Assembly (NCBI RefSeq): GCF_950023065.1
Contig: NC_088681.1
Span: 14,198,001 to 14,262,000 of the forward strand
Reading direction: 5' to 3'
DNA: 64,000 nucleotides
From: Planococcus citri
Lineage: Eukaryota > Arthropoda > Insecta > Hemiptera > Pseudococcidae
Shown: positions 1 to 10,297 of the stretch, piece after piece
How the letters are laid out: every line of letters begins with the position of its first letter
How positions within the stretch are numbered: position 1 is the first letter of the stretch
Position numbers and translations under genes: made by a program
Notes under the pieces: generated by a model
Told to the model about the DNA's origin: nothing
Database searches by the model: none
Seen by the model: only the letters and a program-made list of their open reading frames with translations

Positions 1-1320
1 TCATTTTGCGATAGCTTACCTAAGACCTTTGTAAAACTTTTCGATCTTATTATATTCGTTTAAGATGACGACAACGAAAATGATCAACGTGTATTTGATA
101 TTAACGTACTTGTTTCTTGGCGTATTTGGTTTAACCGAAAAGGAATACGCAGCTTTTCAAGGGTAAGATAACCTATTGACATATGAAGCACTTGGACCAG
201 CACTATTGTACTTAAGTATAGACTATACTACGCTATTGATTCTTGGAAAAAATAATCGATTAAGGCACTTTGATTCCTGGGTGTCGACTCGATTTACCTA
301 CGATTCAATGGACTCGAGCTAATTTGATTGGTCTCAGAGTCGATTAATCGGTTAATCCACTGAATCGATTTGAATTTGAATCAATAGGACTTTAAATGGA
401 CTCAAATCCGTATTCAAATCAAATAATCTTTATGATAATTCAATTATACATAGATATGTACTTAGTCAATTGGTAGCTGGATCCAATATTAAAAAACAAT
501 AAAAATTGATCATCGGTCAACCTTTGTAATTTTTTTTAGAGTTGATCCTGCAGATTATTGTTTTGATGTCGGAAGCATGGAATTTTTTTGTAATAAAATC
601 GGCACGAGTTTGCGCCTTGCACGGCCACACCAACCGTTTTTCGAAAATTTTCCGTACTGCAGCAGAGAAGAAATTAGATTGCTAAAGGAAAATGGGGAAA
701 GTTTTAACAAACCGATCAGAGTCGTAAATTGTGCATGGAACCCATCCGAGCGTTACATGTATGGTAAGGGTAAAGCTGCCGGTAAAGTGAGGATTCTGCT
801 GTGTCAGCCTCCGTGTTTTCCTGGACCGGATAGTGATGTGCCGTATTCTTAATTAAGTAAGTATTATCATGGAGAATTTGAAAACCAGCTCAGAATAAAT
901 AATGTTTCTTCAAAGTAGGTACCTATACCTATCTATTTCAACAGAAAATCGAATTTGATAAAATGCAGGGAAAGTTCCCACGTTCCTAAATCTAAAATTT
1001 CTCGATCGATATCTCTATATTTTATCGATACTATATCTTCGACGATAAGTAGATTGTCGATATTAAGTTGGTGTTGGTTGATGCGTAGGTAGATTGAGAA
1101 ATATTCGATTTAAGGAGGAACTTTTTATACTGATTTTTTGCCGACTTTTAATTTTGATAATCTACCGATTGTGCTGCTCTATCTGATTTCATTCTGTAAC
1201 TAAGTATACGCAAACTTATTATGGATAATAAAATAACAATATTATGTATTATGATCGTTGATCTTTGTCAATTTTTTACCCAATCCTATCAATTGAAACG
1301 AGATTAAAATTTAAACGCAG
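1..1320 (+). repeat. Left unit of a tandem gene duplication
   Basis: The whole stretch around copy 1 is repeated at about 4495-5725: the block before the ATG with GCGATAGCTTACCTA, both exons, the intron, and the 3' flank with TTTATCGATAC and the AATAAA at 1227. Homology fades near 1,320 just after AAACGCA. The left edge of the unit lies outside the window. Confidence 0.85.
65..852 (+). CDS. Small secreted cysteine-containing protein, tandem copy 1 (two exons)
   Basis: Exons 65-162 and 540-852 join across a GT-AG intron (GGGTAAGA donor, T-rich tract and TTTTAG acceptor) in matching phase and give 136 aa. Residues 1-22 form a signal peptide: a short lysine-containing start, then a hydrophobic core ending VFG. 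The mature part (about 114 aa) starts TEKEY and carries six cysteines, in DYC, FFC, PYC, NCAW, LLC and PPC contexts, plus a GKGKAAGKV segment. No membrane segment follows the signal, so it is probably secreted. An AATAAA lies at 894-899 and another, shared with copy 2, at 1227-1232. I recognise no known family. A paralogue with the same exon structure lies 4.5 kb downstream. A secreted effector, salivary or defence-type peptide is possible, but this rests only on size, signal peptide and cysteines. Confidence 0.8.
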
Positions 1321-1377
1321 TGTGTACACAGTTGGTGGGGAAGAACTGTGTTGCTTAATTAGGGTTTGACTTGGGAC

Positions 1378-1450
1378 TTGGGTGTAAATCTTGATGTATG
1401 GTTTACCTTCAAAGATCATGTCAATACTGTGTTAGCTAAGGCTAGAAAGA
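1378..1450 (+). pseudogene. Fragment of a non-LTR retrotransposon reverse transcriptase (+ strand)
   Basis: Frame 1378 onward reads LGVNLD, then FTFKDHV and a VLAKARK stretch. This is the block after the RT palm in Jockey-type elements (usually LGVTLD, FTFKDH). It is about 24 codons long, with no start and no upstream RT. It ends where an RT fragment on the other strand begins, so it is debris from a second element or an inverted copy. Confidence 0.55.
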
Positions 1451-1908
1451 TATATTTTGTGGTACCCATCCAGAGTTACCCCTGAATATTTAGGACAATC
1501 TGAATGTCGCAGCTCGGATTTGCCCCATCGGACATTTAGCTGCCTTTTTGCCCCATGGTTACGAAGGTGAAAGGAGCAGGTCTCCATCTTCGAGGGGTTT
1601 GGCTTCAAGTGGTTGGCTTTATAATACGTGTCCAACTCTCCAATGACCTGATTTAGTGAATCTTCTATGTACCTCGACAAATGTGTTGTGTTGAGCTGCA
1701 AGTGCCAGGTCGTCTGCGTATAGGAAATGTCGTGTGTTTTCACCAATGGGTTGATTGTTGGTGTAAGTAAATATTGAAAAGCACTGGTGAAAGCACACTG
1801 CCCTGTGGTAGGCACTGTTTTTCCCATTGCGTTGAGGGTTACATAAAAGCGCCGATCCTTCATTAGCATAGTCACCACTTCCTCGTCGAAGACCCTGAAA
1901 AGGGCCAT
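1432..1908 (-). pseudogene. Decayed non-LTR (Jockey-type) reverse transcriptase fragment
   Basis: Read on the minus strand, the open frame begins near MALFRVFDEEV and ends near KYSGVTLDG. It holds LKPNPSKMETCSFHLRN and PKYSGVTLD, both characteristic of Jockey-like RTs. The middle is frame-shifted: another frame gives LPQGSVLSPVLFN upstream, and the catalytic YADD codons lie at 1709-1720 in yet another frame (HFLYADDLALAAQ). At least two indels therefore separate the RT motifs and the copy cannot be translated. It is truncated at both ends. Confidence 0.75.
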
Positions 1909-1965
1909 TTTAACCCGGTTGACCCATAGTGGGATGATTGGCCAGTAGTTTTAGAATTTATCCTA

Positions 1966-3173
1966 GAGGAGAAGGTACAAATATGGACCCCCTCTAGCTT
2001 TTTGGCTTTAAAGGGTAGAAAAAATTATCAAAATTTTTTTTCAAATATACCTACCATTCAAAAGGCCAAAGACTCTAGTATATTGTGTTAGAAAAAACAA
2101 TTTTTTGTTGAAAACTCACGGAGAAATTTGAAATTTAGAAAAGTGACATAAAATGGTACAAATATGGACTCGGTTACAAATATGGACCCCCTCAAAAAAA
2201 TGAATAAAATTTTCAGAAAATTGAACAAAAATTTATTTGAAGATGTTTTTTGATGCTTTGGACGCTTTGGACTTGTCTTCTTTATTAATAACACTTTTCT
2301 TGGTATTCTAAAAACCATTGAATCAAAATTGAATGAAAAAAAATTAGGGGTCCATATTTATACCCATGCAAAAAAATTGCCAAGTTTATGAAAAATGAAA
2401 AAATCATGGTTCCATTTTCGACACACTTTTCGCGACATTCTAAAAAATATTGAATCAAAATTAGGTAAAAAAATTTAGGAGTCCATATTTGAATCGGTGA
2501 GTATGGAAAGGTAACAAGTCACATTTTTGAAAAAAAAATTTTTTGCGGAAATGTGGGTTTCAAAGTACGGCGGATCGACTGGTGATGTCAGATTTCCGCA
2601 AAACTGCCGGGAAAGTGATATTTGGGCGCAGAAAAAGGGCGGATCCGCATTTATGACTTTTTTGTACATAAAATGTTTTAAATTCCTTGAAAAATAACTA
2701 AGTAACATTTTTGAGAAGACCATTTTTTGAAATTTAAGTTAATCTCTGAACTGAAAAATGATGAAAAAATTAACAACTTCGGCAAAAAGTCTGATACCTC
2801 AAGGAGGTTTTGGTCAATTTAAACGAGATAGCAGTCTAAATGATGTACTTAGATCTATACAAATATGAAAGTATATTTTGAAAGTACACATTGTAAGCTA
2901 CTTACTTCGCTAATAATTTGTTTTCCAAACTTTATTTGAAGTTGATGAATTACTAAATGAAAAACTTGTAAAATTTTCCATTGTGAAGAAAATAATGCGC
3001 AAAAAAAAACAATTGCTGATGAGAGACACCCAAGTTTGCATGGATCTGAAATAAGTACATGGATCATCGATACTACACTACTAGTATAATTTTTAGTACC
3101 CAGCATGACCATAGCGCTAGTGGTTGTACACTGAACCATGGGGGGGGGTCCATAATTATTGTACCTTCTCCTC
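1966..3173. mobile_element. TA-flanked 1.2-kb terminal-inverted-repeat element
   Basis: The left end reads GAGGAGAAGGTACAAATATG and the right end, reverse-complemented, reads GAGGAGAAGGTACAATAATTATGG, so the two form inverted termini of about 30 bp that run into a C-run/G-run. TA sits directly outside each end (1964-1965 and 3174-3175), as expected for a Tc1/mariner-type target duplication. The interior is AT-rich, with internal copies of the terminal motif (near 2158-2190) and no transposase, so the element is non-autonomous. The left end of another copy starts at 63,633. Confidence 0.75.
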
Positions 3174-3444
3174 TACTGTTTCCAGGGGATGCCAGCTGTA
3201 TCGAAGAAGTATAAAATCTGTAGTAATTCAGTTAGGTCTTATTTCAGCATTCGCAGAGGCTCATCCCTCCCCCCCCCCCGGAACGTATAAAATCACCAAC
3301 TCTGAGCCAGTGTGAGACGTTTTCAACTTTTCTCACTGGAGAAATATGTATTTAAAATGAGAAAGAAAAACAAGCTGGATGGTTGTGAGAAGAATAAACG
3401 TTTATGTGGATGACAAAAAATTTCATACGTCTGGATGCAGCTTA

Positions 3445-4170
3445 GATCTGCGTCCAGACAGTCCAATATATTTGAAATTTGACAAATCATATTTGTCAAA
3501 TATATCGATCAAATCTGTATTTGATGATTTGAACGCCTGAGGCCTGAGCATCCACACGTTCAAATCTCTGAATGACAAGACTTCCAATCGTCTGCTGTGA
3601 TAACGTGATAAGAGACTGAGAGTGACATTGTTGCGATTTTGAGCAATTTTCTTAATTTCTCATTCAAATTGCTGTTGTTTTTTATTTTCCCAATGAATAA
3701 TAAACTTTAATGATGCTAGGGATCTTTCTATTTCTAATGTAATTTAAAAACTCGGGAATTAACTGAATCAAGAAAAGCGCTAGAAAAGTTGTCTGACAAA
3801 AGTGAATTATTTCAGCATTAATTCTCAATTACTTCTCATTCAAAAAAAAAAAGAAGGTAAATAAGCTATTCTGGAGAATGATTTTTACTCATAAAATGAT
3901 ATAATTCTAATCTCAAACCACACTTCAACTGATTTTCTCATCAAATGTTATAAAAATTATCAAGTGATAATGTTCCACGCAGACGCAATTTGATTCATTT
4001 GATGAAAATATTGGATGATTTTCAGGATGGACTTGAAAATCATCAAATGAAGTTAATTGGTTTTCAAATCACTTCAAATTTATTTGATGAGTAATCAGTG
4101 TGTCCACATGATCCAATATATTTGACAAATCTAGGAATTTGTCAAATATATTGGACCGTTTGGACGCAGC
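3445..4170. mobile_element. TTA-flanked MITE (726 bp)
   Basis: The left terminus has CTGCGTCCAGACAGTCCAAT and continues ATATTTG. The right terminus reverse-complemented has CTGCGTCCAAACGGTCCAAT followed by the same bases. TTA lies on both sides (3442-3444 and 4171-4173). A 3-bp TTA duplication fits PIF/Harbinger-type elements. Further inverted blocks (TTTGACAAAT and its mirror) lie just inside each end. No coding sequence is visible. Confidence 0.7.
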
Positions 4171-4494
4171 TTAAACAGGATGAAATTTTGTATACCTATG
4201 TACGGCCACAATCGGTTCAGGTGGTCTCCTGTGCAGTCAAATAATTCACAATAATGTTTCAGATTTCATACAATTGTGTAAATTGAGTATGAGAGCTTCG
4301 GCAGTTATAAAAATTTATGCCTGTCATCGCAATCGGTAATTTTCAATATTTCTCATAAAAATGCCATACGTATGTAGGTAAGTACATAGATAATGTTACC
4401 TACCAGATGTAAAATGAATTACCTACTGCACTAAATAAAAGCTGAGAATTTAGGTGAAAATTATCATTGTGAAAATCATAGGCAAACGAAGTGA

Positions 4495-5725
4495 TCGTTT
4501 CGCGATAGCTTACCTAAAACCTTTGTGAAACTTTTCGATTTTATTACATTCGTTTAAGATGACGACAACGAAAATGATCGACGTGTATTTGATATTATCG
4601 TACCTGTTTCTTGGCGTATTTGGTTTAACCGAAAAGGAATTCGCAGCTTATCAAGGGTAAGATGGCCTAATTGACCTATGAACCACTTGGACCAGCACTA
4701 TTGTACTTATAGACTACTACGCTATTGATTCTTGGAGAAAAAAAAATAATCGATCAAGGCACTTTGATTCCTGGGTTTCGACTCGATTTACTTACGATTC
4801 AAAACGGACTCGGGGCCAAATCGATTGGTCTCAGAGACCAGAGTCGATTAATCCACTGAATCAGCTTGAATCAATTGGACTTTAAATCGACTCAAATCCA
4901 TATTCAAATCAAAAAATCTTTATGATAGATAAATCAATCATAGTCAATTAGTAGCTGGATCCAATATTAAATAACAATAAAAATTGATCATTGGTCAACC
5001 TTCGTAATTTTTTTTTTTTAGAGTTGATCCTGCAGATTATTGTTCATGTACCGAAAACTTGAAAAAATTTTGTAATACGATCGGTACGAGTTCGCTCGCT
5101 ATAGCCCAAAACGAACAATTTTTAGAATATTTTCCGTACTGCTGCACACCACAAATTAAATTGAAAAATGAATGTGGGGAAACTGTTTACAAAACGATCA
5201 CAGTAGCGAATTGTGCATGGAAAAAAGACGAGTATTACGTTTTTGGTAAGGGTCAAGCTGCTGGTAAGGTGATGAATCTGGAGTGTAAGCCCGGCGAATG
5301 TTGGCCTTGGAAAGATTTGCCGTATCCTAAGTAACTTATTTTAACAGAAAATTGAATTCGAGAAACTGTAGGGAAAGTTCCAACATACCTACCTAAATCT
5401 AAAAGTTCTCGATCGATGCCTGGACGTTTTATCGATACGATATCTTCGACGATAGATTGTTGATATTAAGTTGGTCGATGCGTAGATCGAGAGATATCCG
5501 ATTTAAGGAAAAACATTCTCTAATGTTGATTGAATTCGATTTTTTGCCGATTTTTAATTTAGATTATCTACCATACCGAACTATGCTGCTCTAAATCTGA
5601 TTTCATTGTATAATGTATATATTATAATAAACTTATTATGAATAATAAAATAACATGATCGTTGATCTTTGTTAATTTTTTACCCAATCCTATCATTCGA
5701 AGCGGGATTAAAATTCAAACGCATG
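4495..5725 (+). repeat. Right unit of the tandem gene duplication
   Basis: Homologous to 1-1320, including promoter-side sequence, intron and 3' flank through AAACGCA. Non-coding parts differ by scattered substitutions and small indels only. The two units are separated by 3.2 kb filled largely by the two inverted-repeat elements and RT debris, which were probably inserted after or around the duplication. Confidence 0.85.
4559..5334 (+). CDS. Small secreted cysteine-containing protein, tandem copy 2 (two exons)
   Basis: Exons 4559-4656 and 5022-5334 join in phase through a GT-AG intron to give 136 aa, the same length as copy 1. The first 33 residues (signal peptide and TEKEF start) differ from copy 1 at four positions. 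The mature part differs at about half its positions without any gap. NCAW, FPYC, GKG-AAGKV and the DYC start are kept. Nine cysteines are present against six in copy 1: the extra ones follow DYC (DYCSC), double the FPYC cysteine, and add NEC. A shared AATAAA lies at 5644-5649. Family unknown; secretion is inferred from the signal peptide. Confidence 0.8.
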
Positions 5726-6550
5726 AATAATGAATAACACTTTTTAGTTTCTAAATTTATATTTATATTTTTTTCTTTTCTTTCTTCTTTTTCAAAAAAA
5801 AAAAACAAGTTTCTCAAGTCATTTAAAAGTCTCATTGTTTTCCATAAATAACAATCATAAAGTCTCGGTTTTTGTAAAAATTATGGTACCTACCAAGAAG
5901 TGTTGTTTCTTGATAAAAATTGGTAAAAATTTCTCTTCCTTGCTGATATTTTCAAAATGTTTCACTCGAAAATTGGAAAAAAATCTCGCTTTTTACCAAA
6001 TCACAAAGAAATTTTGCTTCTTTACTTAAAAGTGCCAAATAGTCCGACTTTTTCGCCAAAAAATTACTAAAAATTGTCGCGTTTATTCAAAAAAAAGCCC
6101 AAATAATCTCTTTGTTTTTTCAAAAATTACGGGAAAAAAACTTAGATTGATTCGAAACGGTCACCAATCTACTTGGAAGGTCAAAAATTGGATACAAACC
6201 AAATTTATTCAGTTTTCTAGATAAATTTGTAGGAATTTCGATTTTTTTTTCAGTCGTTTTTAGACTCTTTAAATTTTGAAAAATTCTTCAAAAATCGAAA
6301 TCATTTTTTGAGCAAAAAATAGGAAGTCAAAAAACAGAAATATTGTTTGAATTCTTCTTAAAACACTCACGCAATTAGCGTGAGAAAAGCGACTTTTCTT
6401 CAAATAAAAATCTTTTACGAACAAATTGGGTAACTTTTTTTGAAACATTTGTACAGCAGTTGATCTGTTTACAATCGAATCGAATCATTTACAAACGATT
6501 GGCGATTAAATAAATTGATTGATTTCTCGGTGAATAATTCGCAAACGGAT
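5726..6550. other. AT-rich, decayed low-complexity DNA
   Basis: No gene seen. From 5,860 to 6,150 a motif like ACCAAAT...TTTTGCTTCTTTAC recurs with poor periodicity and resembles the stretch at 31,000-31,250. Short open frames here are products of base composition. Confidence 0.5.
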
Positions 6551-6599
6551 CAATTAATTTACGATGGATTCGGTTTTTGTGAAACTATTGTATAGGAAT

Positions 6600-8110
6600 C
6601 TGATCTGTTTTCGAGCGAAGTGAATGAAATCGAATCGAATCGAATCATTCACAACCGATTGGCGATTGAGCAAATTTATTGGTGTCTAGGTGAATCATTC
6701 GCGAACGAATTGATTCGTTTTATTGACTCGTTCGCGAACGAATTAATTATTTTACTCAATTTTTGATGAATCATTTGCGAATGACTTGATTCGTATAAAT
6801 GACTCGTTCGCAAACGAATCGATTCATTTACTCAATTTTTGATGAATCATTCGCGAACGAATCGATTCATTTACTCAATTTTTGGTGAATCATTCATGAA
6901 TGAATTTAAAAAATTTTAGTGGATCATTCGCGAACAAATTGGTTCTCATAAGTGACTCGTTCGTGAACAAATCAATTCATTTACTCAATTTTTGATGAAT
7001 CATTCGCAAACGAATCGATTCTTATAAGTGATTCGTTCGGGAACGAATCGATTCATTTACTCATTTTTTAATGAATCATTCGCAAACTAATTGATTCGTA
7101 TAAGTGACTCGTTCGCGAACGAATTGATTCATTTACTCGATATTTGGTGAATCATTCGCGAATGACTTGATTTGATTCGTATAAATGACTCGTTCGCGAA
7201 CGAATCGATTCATTTACTCAATTTTTGATAAATCATTTGCGAACGAATCGATTCATTTACTCAATTTTTGGTGAATCATTCACGAATGAATTAAATAATA
7301 ATTTTAGTGAATCTTTCGCGAACAAATTGGTTCTCATAAGTGACTCGTTCGCGAACGAATCGATTCATTTACTCGGTTTTTGGTGAATCATTCACAAACG
7401 AATTGATTCGTATAAGTGACTCGTTCGCGAACGAATTGATTCATTCACCCGATATTTGGCGAATCATTCGCGAACGAATCGAGTCGTGTAAGAGACTCGT
7501 TCGCGAACGAATGGATTCATTTACTCAATTTTTGATGAATCATTCGCGAACGAATCGACTCGTATAAGTGACTCGTTCGCAAACGAATTGATTCATTCAC
7601 TCGATATTTGGTGAATCATTCGCGAACGAATTGATTCGTATAAGTGACTCGTTTGCGAACGAATCGATTCATTTACTCAGTTTTTGGTGAATCATTCACG
7701 AACGAATTGATTCTTATAAGTGACTTGTTCGCGAACGAATCGATTCATTTACTCAATTTTTGATGAATCATTCGCGAACTAATTGAGTCGTATAAGTGAC
7801 TCGTTCGAGAACGAATTGATTCATTCACTCGATATTTGGTGAATCATTCGCGAACGAATCGATTCGTATAAGTGACTTGTTCGCGAACGAATTGATTCGT
7901 ATAAGTGACTCGTTCGCGAACGAATCGATTCATTTACTCAATTTTTGATAAATCATTCGCGAACTAATTGAGTCGTATAAGTGACTTGTTCGCGAACGAA
8001 TCGATTCATTTACTCAATTTTTGATGAATCATTCGCGAACAAAATGGTTCTAATAAGTGACTCATTCGCGAACGAATTGATTCATAAATTAAAGAATTGA
8101 TCGATTCGTT
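6600..8110. repeat. Tandem array of a ~74-bp unit built on TTCGCGAACGAA
   Basis: The unit carries TGAATCATTCGCGAACGAAT, a GTATAAGTGACTCG part, a second TTCGCGAACGAAT and CATTTACTCAATTTTTGATG. About 20 degenerate copies run from about 6,600 to 8,110, less regular at the left (6,480-6,700). The core TTCGCGAA is a perfect palindrome with two CpG sites, in otherwise CpG-poor DNA. The open frames across it (for example 7340-7567) only reflect the repeat. Confidence 0.9.
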
Positions 8111-10297
8111 AGCGAATGGTTCTTTCAAAAAATTGATCAATAAAAATCCACTGGAGGCTCCAGAACCATTCGAAATCATCACCAATCGACTTGCATGGTG
8201 AAAAATAGGGAGAAAATTTGATTTTTTTTGTTTATTCATTTATGCCATTTTTTTCAAAAATTCGTTAAAAATTTAAAAATGGTTCTCAGCGTCTGAAATT
8301 TTGGCAGGTGGATCGATTACCTTTGTCTGATTCAAGAATTTTTACGACGGTTAAGATAATTACTTCCCTTGTAAGCATTTTGAGCAAAAAATAATTTGAA
8401 TGATTCGACTTTTCATTAAGCTCGGCCTGGAGTTGAAAAAAAAACTACTGAAATTTGAATTCTCCTTCCTCCACCCTATCTCCATTCTCCCAGGGCAAAA
8501 AAACAGAAAACACATTCGCGAGTAATTATATCTTCACAATTGGTAAATTCATTCAAACTTTCAAAATATTTTTTCTTTGAAATTACAGTCTTGAAATGTT
8601 GTTTTTTTGGGTGGGGGGGGGAGGATGAATTCAAAATTTTCAATCCCACAACCGTGCAAAAAACATAAATATTTGGGAATTAGATGAAATTTTTCTATTA
8701 AAAAAGCGAGAGGAAAGATTGTGAGGTGGGTGAAATAATGCTAAGCAAATTATGGGGCATTGGTCATCGCTTACACGTAACAATCTGGAACACCAATGAG
8801 GAGTTGCACGAGGGTCGAGGTGGACAGTGGTGTCAGAATCGACTTGTATGCGTAGGTCAAAATAAATGCAACAAATCACCCTTTACTTGGAACAGAAAGC
8901 ACAAGTGCTCGTACATACCTACGACAACCTAGATTTAAAACACAATCATCTCTTTTTAAACGCAAATTCGCGTGTATTTGCAGTTCGCACCCACAGAGAC
9001 GAGAAGGAAGGAAGAAAATTTGACAAAATTATCGACTCGGTTGGTTTCTTGGTCTGTCGTAGTATTTAACTTATTCTAGTACATTTGTGTTTGTATTAGT
9101 GACCACTGCTCAGAGCACGCGGGATTTTATACGACGTCTGGTGCGTGTTAAACAGGCGCCGATGTTCGCCGCATACAGTGTTTCTACCCTTCGGTCTTCG
9201 GTACACGACCGCGAACACAGAGCCACAGAGTAAATGGTAAATCCATCCTTCAGAGATGGCGTTCGTGCAGGGGGTTAAAGAAAAAGAAACGTTCGAGGGT
9301 AGAGGGATTTTCTTTGTTTTTCGTATTCGGTCTTATTAGTTTGTATATTATAGTTTCTTCGCTTGAATATATTTTTTTCGATTTTCGTTAATAATCGGTA
9401 GAGGTAGTACCTACGAGTACGTGCTGAGGGTGAGAGGGTGTGTGTGTGAGGTAAATGCGGGCTTTATAATGTACCTCTAAGGAAATCCACAGTCGAAGGA
9501 GAGCGAGTGAGAGAGTTTTGGAAAAAATGTTATGTTATATTCGATTAGCACGCACTTTCGTGCGCTAAAGGGGTAAACTATAATACAATGTATCAGCCAG
9601 TACGAGCGAAATATTAGCTTGTGCTTTAAGGTAATTCGTCGAAATATGTATAATGATCGTTTGTAATTTACTCTTTTTTTCGTATATATAAGTATGAAAA
9701 TACCTAAGTGAGCGGTCGAATACCTACGTACACGTTTTGTCGGAATATCGGTATTTTTAACGTCTTCCCTCCGTTTATACCTACCCTTTTATTTTCGTAG
9801 ATTCTCGTCGAAAAAGTACGAGTAATCGAATCGTTTAAAAATAAAAACTCGCTTAAATGAAAAATACCAGCAGTACCTAACACAGTACGATTCGATGTAA
9901 ACGAGGAAAAAAAATTGATCGTCGTCGAATCGCCCTTGACTTTTGAGCGGGGTGGAACCGACTACCAACATTGAAAATTAACACCAAAACTGTACGATAA
10001 TATGGGAAGACAGGGCATATAAATGCGGGTATTGGGTAAATTTTGGCGACGTACTGTCTGCCAAACTTGCAGCAGATATCGAGGCGAATGCGATTAAATG
10101 TGGATAAGGGATGACTACGTTGTAGGAACAGTTTTCATGGTATTAATAATATGATATAGTGTAGTAAAAGTATTTGTTGTTAGTAATGTAAGGGATGCTC
10201 TATGAACTGAGCAAACTTTAAAGTATACCTACTGAGCATGAATGTTTGGGTGCAAGTTGTTTAACTTTTCTTCGTTTATGTTTTGTTTGACTTTCAG
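8111..10297. other. Non-repetitive stretch upstream of the EB-module exon; possible 5' region
   Basis: No gene could be assigned. 8,720-8,935 and 9,060-9,330 are less AT-rich and contain more CpG than their surroundings, so unrecognised 5' exons or a promoter could lie here. The 5' exon of the downstream gene must end after the first base of a codon. A weak candidate donor, AAATG|GTAAAT, lies near 9,235, but nothing ties it to the gene. Confidence 0.3.

Noticed and set aside
6600..8110. CRISPR-like alternation of palindromic repeats and spacers
   Set aside because: The spacers are themselves repeated, the repeats are degenerate, there are no cas genes, and the window is clearly eukaryotic.
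7340..8239. Open frames of 75-77 codons on both strands with Arg/Asn-rich repeats
   Set aside because: They are the ~74-bp tandem repeat translated; every copy gives the same peptide and there is no start or splice context.
8640..9069. Overlapping frames (+ and -) in a less AT-rich stretch, including a cysteine-containing + frame
   Set aside because: Tempting as 5' exons of the EB-module gene, but no splice sites with the required phase and no recognisable signal peptide were found.
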